A stretch of DNA of 11,746 nt from Campylobacteraceae bacterium (GCA_026982175.1 JALSHP010000303.1:1-11746); one strand, 5' to 3'; counted from the first letter of the stretch, positions 1 to 6,263 are shown. Numbers and translations are program-made. Notes: generated by a model not told the origin, from the sequence alone.

Positions 1-1
1 A

Positions 2-79
2 GGCTTTGGCACAGTAGGAGCAGGAAGCGTGGCGACTCCTACTGTTAAGTGTGGGTATTTTGAGGTTAAGGTGAGGTGA
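2..79 (+). CDS. C-terminal tail of an unidentified gene entering from the left (partial)
   Basis: One plus-strand frame is open from base 2 to a TGA at 77-79 and encodes about 25 residues (begins GFGTVGAGSV, ends GYFEVKVR). The other two plus frames hit stops at 15 and 46. The mix of small, beta-prone residues and the ending about 20 bases before the convergent gene on the other strand look like a genuine C-terminus. I do not recognise the family, and 25 residues cannot assign one. A 10-bp perfect inverted repeat lies inside this stretch, so it could instead be a non-coding repeat that happens to be open. Confidence is therefore low. Confidence 0.4.
   Translation, partial: GFGTVGAGSVATPTVKCGYFEVKVR
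11..45. repeat. 10-bp perfect inverted repeat with 15-nt loop
   Basis: ACAGTAGGAG (11-20) is exactly complementary to CTCCTACTGT (36-45), with a 15-base GC-richer loop between. There is no T-run directly after it, so it is not a standard intrinsic terminator. It overlaps the last codons of the possible partial gene at 2-79. The GTAGGAG...CTCCTAC form resembles dispersed extragenic palindromes in other bacteria, but only one copy is visible here. Confidence 0.6.
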
Positions 80-89
80 GAAGAGCTAT

Positions 90-129
90 AAAAAAGAGTT
101 TAATAATAAACTATTTTAGACTCTTTTTT
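90..129. terminator. AT-rich bidirectional terminator candidate between convergent genes
   Basis: AAAAAAGAGT (90-99) pairs with ACTCTTTTTT (120-129) around a 20-base loop. Each strand therefore carries a short stem ending in a run of T. It sits at the meeting point of the possible plus-strand gene (stop 77-79) and the minus-strand parvulin, and overlaps the last codons of the latter. The stem is mostly A-T and the loop is long, so strength is doubtful. Confidence 0.45.
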
Positions 130-975
130 TAATTCTAAAATTATTTTTCTTTCCCATTTTTTAATCTCTTTTTGTAAAAGATATTTCTCAATATCATTTC
201 TTACCTCTTTAAGTGTTTGTTGTCCCGCTTCATGTTTTTTAAAACGATAGATAATATGAAATAGTTTATCTTTTGTTAATACTTTTGAGAGAAGGGCATT
301 ATCTTTACTCTCCCATAAGAACTTAAAGAACTCGTTAGGCATTTTTTTATTGACTACTTCTCCAACATATCCACCATTAAATTTTGTATTTCTATCCAAA
401 GAGTATTTTTTGGCATATTGACTAAAGAGTTTTAATGTGTCAGATGGTCCACTTAACTCTTTTAGGAGTTTTTTTGATAGATTTTCATCTTTGATGACAA
501 TATGAGAGATTTCAATTCTCTTTGGTAGATTAAAGCCTTTTTCATTTTTTTCATAAAACTTTTTAATCTCATCATCTATTTTTTTATGTTTTTCAAGAAT
601 TATATTATAGCCAATAGTATCTGTTACTATTTTCTTCTCAAGAATCAATTTTTCAATTTCAGTTAAAACAATACCTTTTCTTTTTAAATCAGCATCTCTT
701 TTTTTTATGGCATCTTCAATTTTAGCTTTATATGTAATGCTCTCTTTCTGAAGTTGTTTAGAGAGTAGGGTATAGTAGATATATTGAGAAATAAATTTTG
801 ATTTTTCTTTTGGAGATAAGGCTTGATACTCATTCGGAAAATCTTTTTTTTCATAAACCTTCTTATTTAAACTAAAGATAGCATCTTTTGAAACATTGGT
901 GTCATTATTTTCATTTGCAAATAGGGTAGTTGAAAGAAATATGAACATTATACTACTAAGTAGTTTGAAGTGCAT
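100..975 (-). CDS. Secreted PpiC-type (parvulin/PEB4-like) peptidyl-prolyl cis-trans isomerase
   Basis: A 291-residue exported chaperone/isomerase expected to help outer-membrane proteins fold in the periplasm. Residues 1-20 form a typical Sec signal peptide (LLSSIMFIFLSTTLFA core, likely cleaved after A20). Residues 25-150 form a lysine/glutamate-rich, largely helical SurA-N-like region. Residues ~153-247 match a parvulin domain, with the IEISHIVIK opening strand, a KKYSLD helix followed by FNGGYVGEV, and the MPNEFFKFLW segment. A charged helix ends the protein. Length and layout resemble Campylobacter PEB4 and Helicobacter HP0175. It appears monocistronic: an AAGGA site lies 7 bases before the ATG, with a TATAAT box just upstream. 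SurA is a possible alternative name, but there is only one parvulin domain. Family call is firm, exact substrate unknown. Confidence 0.88.
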   Translation of the reverse strand: MHFKLLSSIMFIFLSTTLFANENNDTNVSKDAIFSLNKKVYEKKDFPNEYQALSPKEKSKFISQYIYYTLLSKQLQKESITYKAKIEDAIKKRDADLKRKGIVLTEIEKLILEKKIVTDTIGYNIILEKHKKIDDEIKKFYEKNEKGFNLPKRIEISHIVIKDENLSKKLLKELSGPSDTLKLFSQYAKKYSLDRNTKFNGGYVGEVVNKKMPNEFFKFLWESKDNALLSKVLTKDKLFHIIYRFKKHEAGQQTLKEVRNDIEKYLLQKEIKKWERKIILELKKESKIVYY

Positions 976-1000
976 AGAGAAGTCCTTGATTTTTTATATA

Positions 1001-1006
1001 ATTATA
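1001..1006 (-). promoter_or_regulatory. Candidate -10 box for the parvulin gene
   Basis: On the minus strand TATAAT is preceded by TTTTG and lies about 26 bases before the ATG at 975. This would give a leader of about 20 bases containing AAGGA (983-987). No -35 match is seen, as is usual for Campylobacterota promoters. Confidence 0.55.
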
Positions 1007-1075
1007 CAAAACTATATGAAAAATAAGCTAAAAATTGAGTTTGAAAATTTATGATTTTTTAACGCTTAAGAGTAG

Positions 1076-1104
1076 AAAACCTCCCCTCTGTAAAAGAGGA
1101 AAGG
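1076..1104 (-). terminator. Intrinsic terminator of the lipoprotein/exported-protein unit
   Basis: Read on the minus strand, CCTTTCCTCT (1104-1095) pairs with AGAGGGGAGG (1089-1080) as a continuous 10-bp RNA stem that includes two G-U pairs. The loop is 5 bases and TTTTC follows at once. It begins about 20 bases after the lipoprotein stop codon. Confidence 0.78.
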
Positions 1105-1123
1105 AAATGAGTTAAAACATTTT

Positions 1124-1390
1124 TTAGAATGGTAACATTTCAGATGCTTCTACAGCACCTCCACCAGTGTTATCAGTGTTGTTATCATCAGTGTTATTTG
1201 TATCAGTGTTTCCACCTGTGTTTCCACCAGTGTTATCTGTTGGTGTTGCTGTTGGTGTTGCTGTTGGTGTTGCTGTTGGTGTTGCTGTTGGTGTTGCTGT
1301 TGGTGTTGCAGGGTCATCACCATTACCACAACCCACTAACCCTAAGGCTAGTAAAGCAATACTAATTAAAGCTAATATATTTTTTTTCAT
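1124..1390 (-). CDS. Small lipoprotein with (Ala-Thr-Pro-Thr)6 repeat and Asn/Asp/Thr/Gly-rich tail
   Basis: An 88-residue predicted lipoprotein of unknown function. A lysine start and hydrophobic stretch lead to a lipobox LVGC, with the lipidated cysteine at C21. After a GNGDDP spacer come six Ala-Thr-Pro-Thr units, then a low-complexity segment of NTGG, NT and DNNT units, and an end of GAVEASEMLPF. The Thr/Pro tract looks like an extended, possibly O-glycosylated stalk (inference). An ATG at 1399 is in frame, but the AAGGA site overlaps it. The ATG at 1390 has 8 bases of spacing and gives the canonical MKK start, so I chose it. The ribosome site overlaps the stop codon (TAAGGA) of the upstream exported-protein gene, which suggests translational coupling. 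Low complexity makes homology searches unreliable. No sorting motif is seen. Confidence 0.8.
   Translation of the reverse strand: MKKNILALISIALLALGLVGCGNGDDPATPTATPTATPTATPTATPTATPTDNTGGNTGGNTDTNNTDDNNTDNTGGGAVEASEMLPF
1239..1310. repeat. Six tandem copies of a 12-bp repeat (minisatellite)
   Basis: The unit GTTGGTGTTGCT (plus strand) occurs six times without interruption; the only change is the last base of the final copy. It encodes Ala-Thr-Pro-Thr on the minus strand. Near-perfect DNA identity, with no synonymous drift, indicates recent slippage expansion. Because the unit is four codons, copy changes alter stalk length without changing frame. Confidence 0.95.
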
Positions 1391-1401
1391 ATTTGCCATC
1401 C

Positions 1402-3096
1402 TTACTTGTTAGTTGTTGAGTAAACCCAGTTAATTTGAGATTCTCCACCAACTACAGAACCAGTCATTTGAGTAGCAATAGCAGGAAGACCATTATTTAC
1501 TGTACCTAATTTCATAATCGCAAATCCATTGTCACCACTCACTGCAAATACTGAACTTGAAGTTTCTGTTCTTTCTGGGTCATTAATCGCTTGTAGCTCA
1601 TTTTTGTATGCAGCATCAGGGTCTCCAGAAACAGGAGAGATAACAACCGCTAAAGCTGTTGCAGCTACATCTAAAAGTTCATTTTCATCATAGTAAGAAG
1701 ATGCCGTTGTAAATTCACCCCATTTATTTGCAATCGGGCTCATTCCTGTTGTACCTGAAACCCAATGCATTGAAGCTTGATTTGCCATAATCATTGCTCT
1801 TTTTGTTGGTTGAGTTAAAAGAAGCGTATTTGCACCTTTCATTTCATTTTTATCAAATGTATAGTAGGCTAATGCTGTATTAAATGCAGCTGAATCCGCT
1901 ACAATACCAGTTAGGTTATAATCACAATATCCAGGTCTTGTTTGAGTAGCAAATCCGTTAGTAGCAGCAGCATTAGCTTGTGTATCTACACCAAGTCTTC
2001 TATCTTGAATTGCTGCATATTCTCCATCAGCCCATAACATCATCTGGTTTGCTGCTGTGTAGTTATCTAGTGCTGTTGCTGGAATTAATAAGTTTCTTGA
2101 ATCGTCTCCTGCTTTAGAGATAGTAACATCTCCAAATAATAAATCTGATGAAGGAGAGTCAAAGTTTGAAACCATTCCTGCAATAGTTTTATTGGTTTCA
2201 TTGTTATCATTGTTTGCAGCCATCGCTAGATCAAGACAATTGTTTAAAACATTTGGAGCAGTCACATTAATGTCTACAGCTGTACCATTTTGGATACTTG
2301 CTGAACTTGAACCTAATACTGCTCTCCATGAAGCTGGTGTACTTAAGTTACTGTCATCATCTCTACAAATTTCAGAAAGTGCTCTAAAGTCTTCAAAAAG
2401 TTTTGAGTGATCACCATGATATGCCGCGGGAACAGATGCATTAGCACCAGTTGTAGTTAAGTCAGTACCATTAGCCGCAAAACGAACTCCAGGAGCAGCA
2501 TTCGTAGCTTCAACCATTCCATAAATAACTGCATAACCAGAAATCACATCTGCATTTTCAGCTCTAGCATTGATTTTACCAATAACTTGTGCTGCACCAT
2601 TGTGCTCAACAAATTTATGACTATCTGTAGCTAATGTTGGGTCAACCAATGTAAATGAACCATCACTTGTACTTACTGTACCATCTTCAGCAATATTAAA
2701 TCTAAATACATCATAAGGCGAAAGATAGATGTTAAAGTCTAGTAGTTCTCTAGAGTTGTCTGCTGCATAAAGTACTACTTTACAAACAGTAGCATTGTTC
2801 TCAGCGTTTCTTACAACAAGGTTAGAAGACCAACCCTCTCCAGCTTTAAATGCAGGGTAGATAAGTGCATCACCTTTAGCATTAGTACTTAATGTTAAGT
2901 TTTCATCTCCAGCTTCTGATGCATTACCATCTTTGTTCATATAGCTAGCATATCTACCTGTAACACCCTTAGTTGTATCTAAAGTTGCGTTTGTAATATC
3001 TGCTACGATTTCTCCATCGTAAGTGTAGTCAAAAGCCATAGCTCCTGTTGTGAATAAAGCAGCTGCTGCTGCGATTGACATGATTTGTTTTTTCAT
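1402..3096 (-). CDS. Large exported protein of unknown function
   Basis: A 564-residue protein with a clear signal peptide (MKKQIMSIAAAAALFTTGAMA, cleavage before FDYTYDG). The frame is open 51 codons further upstream, but those codons lie in the leader. The ATG at 3096 has AAGGAG 5 bases upstream and starts exactly at the signal peptide. The mature part is rich in Asn, Asp, Ala, Thr and Ser, with few Lys/Arg and four cysteines. An early segment (about residues 65-125: ALIYPAFKAGEGWSSNL, then VCKVVLYAADNSRELLDF and NIYLSPYDVFRFN) looks like a beta-rich fold that I recall from other uncharacterised exported proteins of this phylum. There are no transmembrane helices after the signal, no autotransporter end and no catalytic motif that I can name. 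Surface-layer or matrix roles are possible but unproven. It is the first gene of a unit with the lipoprotein that follows. Confidence 0.85.
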   Translation of the reverse strand: MKKQIMSIAAAAALFTTGAMAFDYTYDGEIVADITNATLDTTKGVTGRYASYMNKDGNASEAGDENLTLSTNAKGDALIYPAFKAGEGWSSNLVVRNAENNATVCKVVLYAADNSRELLDFNIYLSPYDVFRFNIAEDGTVSTSDGSFTLVDPTLATDSHKFVEHNGAAQVIGKINARAENADVISGYAVIYGMVEATNAAPGVRFAANGTDLTTTGANASVPAAYHGDHSKLFEDFRALSEICRDDDSNLSTPASWRAVLGSSSASIQNGTAVDINVTAPNVLNNCLDLAMAANNDNNETNKTIAGMVSNFDSPSSDLLFGDVTISKAGDDSRNLLIPATALDNYTAANQMMLWADGEYAAIQDRRLGVDTQANAAATNGFATQTRPGYCDYNLTGIVADSAAFNTALAYYTFDKNEMKGANTLLLTQPTKRAMIMANQASMHWVSGTTGMSPIANKWGEFTTASSYYDENELLDVAATALAVVISPVSGDPDAAYKNELQAINDPERTETSSSVFAVSGDNGFAIMKLGTVNNGLPAIATQMTGSVVGGESQINWVYSTTNK

Positions 3097-3111
3097 GTAT
3101 TCTCCTTCGTA

Positions 3112-3129
3112 AAATTTTTGCAAAAATTT
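3112..3129. promoter_or_regulatory. 18-bp perfect palindrome next to the ribosome site of the exported-protein gene
   Basis: AAATTTTTGCAAAAATTT is a perfect palindrome ending about 5 bases upstream (minus strand) of the AAGGAG site. It lies inside the predicted leader. It could be an operator or, in RNA, part of a structure near the ribosome site. A second small hairpin, GTAAG/CTTAC at 3130-3144, directly adjoins it. Confidence 0.5.
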
Positions 3130-3180
3130 GTAAGTTAGGCTTACTTCCCTTGGACTTACATGAATGAAATTCACGGCCAA

Positions 3181-3186
3181 ATTATA
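3181..3186 (-). promoter_or_regulatory. Candidate -10 box for the exported-protein/lipoprotein unit
   Basis: TATAAT on the minus strand, preceded by T/A-rich DNA. It would start transcription near 3174 and give a leader of about 78 bases. That is longer than for other genes here, and the leader contains the palindrome at 3112-3129. Confidence 0.5.
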
Positions 3187-3225
3187 TAAACTTGTACATC
3201 TAAATTTATTGCGTTTAGGTATGAT

Positions 3226-3257
3226 ATCACTACTTTTCTTAAAAGTCAAGTAGTGAT
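3226..3257. repeat. Nested inverted repeats in the divergent intergenic region
   Basis: ATCACTACTT (3226-3235) is exactly complementary to AAGTAGTGAT (3248-3257), giving a 10-bp stem with a 12-base loop. A second, mutually exclusive pairing, ACTTTT (3232-3237) with AAAAGT (3241-3246), overlaps it. On the plus strand a short T-run (3257-3260) follows. It lies about 40 bases upstream of the -10 box of the exported-protein gene, a suitable place for a regulator site. A terminator for an unseen transcript is the alternative. Confidence 0.5.
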
Positions 3258-3336
3258 TTTGATGAAAATTACGCTTAATGAAGCTTTCATTTGTCTTCTA
3301 CACAAATCATACACTTTAATTAAATTTAGCTTACTA

Positions 3337-3342
3337 TATAAT
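3337..3342 (+). promoter_or_regulatory. Additional -10-like box far upstream of folP
   Basis: TATAAT within CTATATAATAGG, about 144 bases before the folP ATG. If active it would give folP a leader of roughly 135 bases or produce a short separate RNA. There is no -35 match, and the AT-rich surroundings make chance occurrence easy. Confidence 0.3.
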
Positions 3343-3437
3343 AGGACATCTAAAATTTTAATGTAGAAATTTATTTATTTTTTACAAAATCAGGTCAATT
3401 TTTTGCTTATTTTCAATAAATAAATATGGAAACACAT

Positions 3438-3443
3438 TATACT
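3438..3443 (+). promoter_or_regulatory. Candidate -10 box for folP
   Basis: TATACT about 43 bases before the ATG at 3486, with T-rich DNA upstream and a TTGCTT about 30 bases before it. It would give a leader of about 36 bases ending in AAAGGA (3474-3479). Confidence 0.4.
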
Positions 3444-3485
3444 ATTATTTCTGTTTAGATTTTTATCTACAGCAAAGGATTGATT

Positions 3486-4622
3486 ATGGAACTCTATCAA
3501 CTCAATAATATTAAAAATAAAAAAGAGTTTTTAAAAGCACTCAATGTCCATGGCGGGGGTATTTCTATCATGGCTAAAAAGATGGAATTACTCTATTTTT
3601 TTATTAAAGATTTAAAAACTCCTGCGGTGAACATACTCAAACAAGATGCACTAAGCATTGGGGCTGAACTCGCAACACCTTCAGGGGTGATTGTGTGTGA
3701 AAAAGCCTTGTATGATTGTCTTTTAATAGGAACGCGTAAACATATTGAGATACTCTCTAAAAAAGAGTTGGCACAACCTTTTGGGCTTAAAGCTTTGGCA
3801 TTGGCGTTACAAGAGTTTTTAAAAGCAAAAACTTTTCCTTTAAAGATAATGGGCATCATCAATGCCAATGATGACAGCTTTTTTGAGGGCTCACGTTTTA
3901 AAAACAGCGATGCCATTGCTAAAATAGAGGAGATGATAGGGCAGGGGGCTGACATTATTGACATTGGGGCAGTTTCAAGTCGTCCCAATGCTTTGGTGGT
4001 GAGTGAAGCAGAGGAGTTAGAACGCATTGAACCTATTTGCGATGAGATTAAGGCTCAAAAGCTTTATGAAAAAGTCTCTTTCTCCATTGATTCCTATGCC
4101 CCATCTGTCATAGCGTATGCCTTGGCATCAGGCTTTAATGTAGTCAATGACATTACAGGGGCTTCCAATGAAGAGGTGATAGCCTTAACCGTGAAGCATA
4201 AAGCGAAGCTTTGTATCATGCATATGCAAGGAACACCCCAAACCATGCAAACTAATCCACATTATGAAGATGTGATGGTTGAAGTAAGTGAGTTTTTTGA
4301 AGAACGCATTGCGAAATGTGAAGCACTTGGGATGAAAAGAGAAAACATCATCTTAGATGTGGGCATAGGGTTTGGTAAAACCTTGGAGCATAACTTAACG
4401 CTCATTCAAAACATGGGGCATTTTAAAAAGTTTGGCTGTGAACTGTTGGTAGGGGCGAGTAGAAAGTCAATGATTGACCAGATTGTCCCCACCCCAACCG
4501 CGAAACGGTTGGCTGGAACATTGGCTATTCATTTAAAAGCCGTGGAGAATGGGGCAAACATTGTACGCTGTCATGATGTGCAAGAACATTTTCAAGCCTT
4601 AACAGTTTGGGATATGATTTAG
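3486..4622 (+). CDS. folP: Dihydropteroate synthase with N-terminal extension
   Basis: Condenses 7,8-dihydropterin pyrophosphate with p-aminobenzoate in folate synthesis; cytosolic. The protein is 378 residues against about 280 for the E. coli enzyme. Residues ~120-378 form the TIM-barrel domain: MGIINANDDSF (122-132), GADIIDIGAVSSRP (154-167), SIDSYAP (200-206), NDITGAS (221-227), MHMQGTPQTM (245-254), DVGIGFGKT (291-299), GASRKS (323-328) and the terminal RCHDV (361-365). Residues 1-119 are an extra domain of the kind found in Helicobacter/Campylobacter FolP. Loop 1 reads NANDD where most enzymes have NVTPD, and loop 2 reads VSSRP instead of ESTRP. The ATG at 3486 has AAAGGA at 6 bases; a TTG at 3480 is in frame but abuts that site. 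Its stop is one base from the convergent gene's stop. Confidence 0.95.
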   Translation: MELYQLNNIKNKKEFLKALNVHGGGISIMAKKMELLYFFIKDLKTPAVNILKQDALSIGAELATPSGVIVCEKALYDCLLIGTRKHIEILSKKELAQPFGLKALALALQEFLKAKTFPLKIMGIINANDDSFFEGSRFKNSDAIAKIEEMIGQGADIIDIGAVSSRPNALVVSEAEELERIEPICDEIKAQKLYEKVSFSIDSYAPSVIAYALASGFNVVNDITGASNEEVIALTVKHKAKLCIMHMQGTPQTMQTNPHYEDVMVEVSEFFEERIAKCEALGMKRENIILDVGIGFGKTLEHNLTLIQNMGHFKKFGCELLVGASRKSMIDQIVPTPTAKRLAGTLAIHLKAVENGANIVRCHDVQEHFQALTVWDMI

Positions 4623-4623
4623 G

Positions 4624-5103
4624 CTATTTATGCTCTATTTGTTGGATATTATGGTTTTCGTTTACCACGCCTGTACCCGAACCAAAGACTTTTGAGACAA
4701 TGCTTTTGAGTCCTGTCTCATTGGCTTCATACTCACGCTCTGCCTCTTGTAGCGAGTTTTCCCACGCTGTTGAAAATCCTGGGGCTTGTGACATCATCTT
4801 TCTTAGTGCTGCATCGTAAATATTTAAAAGTCTAAGTTCAGCACGACCTGGTTTTTGGTTGAGTGTTTGAACAGAGATTCTAAGGTTCTCATTCTCTTTT
4901 TTTACTTGTTCAAGCTCTTTTACTAAGTTACTATTTCCTGCATTGGTAATCTGCATCTGTCGGTCAAGATGCTCTTTGTACTCTTTTAACTCTTTTTTGT
5001 GCTTTCTAATGGTAAGCAGCGATTTTAGGTAAGAGAGTAGCCCTCCAAAGGCAATCCCCATAATAAGAAGCAAAATGGTTTCAGCTGTAAATTCAAAGTT
5101 CAT
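4624..5103 (-). CDS. Membrane-anchored coiled-coil protein, function unknown
   Basis: A 159-residue protein that I cannot assign to a named family. Residues ~8-27 form one transmembrane helix (ETILLLIMGIAFGGLLSYLK), followed by basic residues (RKHKK), which suggests the C-terminal part is cytosolic. Residues ~33-82 are heptad-like and charged (KELKEYKEHLDRQ, then LVKELEQVKKENENLR), a predicted coiled coil. The rest (GRAELRLLNIYDAALRKM, then WENSLQEAEREYEAN) is helical, with a glycine/valine linker and an asparagine-rich tail. The architecture recalls small structural or scaffold proteins of the inner membrane. The start has a GAGGAAA site and a TATAAT box in the 57-base gap after ppnP, so it can be transcribed alone as well as with the upstream genes. 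It is convergent with folP. Confidence 0.75.
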   Translation of the reverse strand: MNFEFTAETILLLIMGIAFGGLLSYLKSLLTIRKHKKELKEYKEHLDRQMQITNAGNSNLVKELEQVKKENENLRISVQTLNQKPGRAELRLLNIYDAALRKMMSQAPGFSTAWENSLQEAEREYEANETGLKSIVSKVFGSGTGVVNENHNIQQIEHK

Positions 5104-5130
5104 ATGGTTTCCTCATAAATAATTTTAGAG

Positions 5131-5136
5131 ATTATA
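5131..5136 (-). promoter_or_regulatory. Candidate -10 box for the coiled-coil protein gene
   Basis: TATAAT on the minus strand (context ATGTTATAATCTC) in the gap between ppnP and the next gene. It gives a leader of about 20 bases before the ATG at 5103. Confidence 0.5.
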
Positions 5137-5160
5137 ACATAAAAGTTAAAAGGCTAAATC

Positions 5161-5469
5161 TTAAAGATAAGAACAACAGTAATCTATCATACTTTTAGCT
5201 TCTACTTGAAACTTAGAATTAGCAGGTACATTAAAGCTTTCTCCTGCATGAGCTGTTTTCCATTGGTCTGAGTCGGCTAATTTATAGGCTAATTCCCCAG
5301 AAGTAATCTCCATGAGTTCTGCTGCCTCTGTTCCAAACTCATACTTCCCTTGTGCCATAAAGCCTAAGGTTTTACGACTTCCATCTGCAAAATGCAAGGT
5401 TCTGCTAGTCACTGATCCATCAAAATAGGAGTTTCCTTTTATCTCTACGCTTACGTTGTCAAATTTCAT
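5161..5469 (-). CDS. ppnP: Pyrimidine/purine nucleoside phosphorylase PpnP (YaiE, DUF1255)
   Basis: A 102-residue single-domain cupin (E. coli PpnP has 94) that phosphorolyses several nucleosides to base plus ribose-1-phosphate. The family pattern runs through the whole chain: an N-terminal NSYFDGSVTSRTL strand pair, then SRKTLGFMAQGKYEFGTEAAELMEITSGELAYKL (about residues 31-64, the core cupin strands), DQWKTAHAGESFNVPANSKFQV (about 68-89) and the terminal YCCSYL. In E. coli the corresponding ends are GSVFNVPGHSEF and YLCRYL. It starts 2 bases after the stop of the FtsK/EssC-like gene, with AAAGG 7 bases before the ATG, so the two form an operon. Nothing links the two functions beyond position. 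Confidence 0.93.
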   Translation of the reverse strand: MKFDNVSVEIKGNSYFDGSVTSRTLHFADGSRKTLGFMAQGKYEFGTEAAELMEITSGELAYKLADSDQWKTAHAGESFNVPANSKFQVEAKSMIDYCCSYL

Positions 5470-5471
5470 CT

Positions 5472-6263
5472 TTATACCTTTGTGTTTGTTTCAAGTTTAA
5501 TGTTTTCTGGATCCATGAAGTTTTCCAAATCGGCATTGGTCATGATTGTGTTGAGAAGTTCATCTTTTTCCAGTGCTAAGGCTTCAAAATCATGGGTCTC
5601 TAAAAGCTCTGTAAATTCAAAAATTTGAGGTGTAATCTCAAATTGATTTTCGCTTACCTTTAGATGTTTAAAGTAGTTCAAAATAATTTGTGTCGATTCA
5701 TTTTGACTCTTTAAAAGTTCATCATAGCCAAAAGCAATCAAGTAGACTCCTGCTTTTTGAGCAGACTCAACAAAGTTTTGGACTCTTCTTGGTTCAATCT
5801 CTGCTCGTTCAAAGTTCTCTAGGTTCATTAAAATAACATGATAGCCTTGTTTCATTCTTGATTTTTGGTTATGCTCATCAATGGTTTGACGGTTACAACA
5901 GAGTAACTCTTGATAGCGTGAGACGATGATGTTTTCAATCTCTTCAAAACGACTTTTGATTTGCTTGACATCAAATGAAACCCTATAAGTCTGCATATAT
6001 TGTAAAGGGGAGAGGCTATAGAATTTCTTTTTTCCAAAATCAAAAAGGTCAACTGTTAAGCTCTCATGGGGCATTAAGGTGAGTAGCTCTAGGGCTAAAC
6101 ACTCTAAAAGTGTGTCGGCTTTTTTTTCAGAGACTTTGTCATAGAGAAGTGTAAAACCTCCATCTTTACTAGGAGTATAGAGGGGCATAAGCTCACCCTT
6201 TAGAGACAACTCACCTAAGTGAAATCCCCATGGAAATGTGTGATTCTCTTCTTCTTGGTTCAT
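5472..6263 (-). CDS. Stand-alone FtsK/EssC-like (degenerate P-loop) domain protein
   Basis: A 263-residue cytosolic protein without signal or membrane segments. Residues ~36-180 read like the N-terminal, nucleotide-site-degenerate half of the large FtsK/SpoIIIE-type ATPases: FTLLYDKVSEKKADTLLECL (strand plus helix where a Walker A would be), LTVDLFDFG, a long helix IKSRFEEIENIIVSRYQELL leading to NRQTIDEHNQK, YHVILMNLENF in the Walker B position and SAQKAGVYLIAFG. There is no GxxxxGK(S/T), so ATP binding is unlikely by itself. The downstream motor domain normally fused to this half is absent. Residues 200-263 are acidic and unassigned. This resemblance is from memory of family patterns and needs a profile search. 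It is first in an operon with ppnP. The ATG at 6263 has a modest AGGTAA site. Confidence 0.6.
   Translation of the reverse strand: MNQEEENHTFPWGFHLGELSLKGELMPLYTPSKDGGFTLLYDKVSEKKADTLLECLALELLTLMPHESLTVDLFDFGKKKFYSLSPLQYMQTYRVSFDVKQIKSRFEEIENIIVSRYQELLCCNRQTIDEHNQKSRMKQGYHVILMNLENFERAEIEPRRVQNFVESAQKAGVYLIAFGYDELLKSQNESTQIILNYFKHLKVSENQFEITPQIFEFTELLETHDFEALALEKDELLNTIMTNADLENFMDPENIKLETNTKV

Noticed and set aside
1239..1310. Tandem repeats as a CRISPR array or origin iterons
   Set aside because: The 12-bp units are contiguous with no spacers and fall in frame inside a lipoprotein gene, so they are a coding minisatellite.
1129..1412. Plus-strand open frames opposite the lipoprotein
   Set aside because: They are valine/leucine/glycine repeats produced by reading the 12-bp repeat backwards; there is no ribosome site and the minus-strand gene has signal peptide, lipobox and terminator.
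3097..3249. A 51-residue N-terminal extension of the exported protein
   Set aside because: The extension lies in the leader, includes the palindrome and -10 region, and would bury the signal peptide; AAGGAG at 5 bases supports the ATG at 3096.
3593..4027. Antisense open frame within folP
   Set aside because: It is entirely opposite conserved dihydropteroate synthase coding sequence and lacks a ribosome site or protein-like pattern.
4494..4512. CCAACCG/CGGTTGG hairpin within folP as a terminator
   Set aside because: It encodes conserved residues near the end of the enzyme and no T-run follows.
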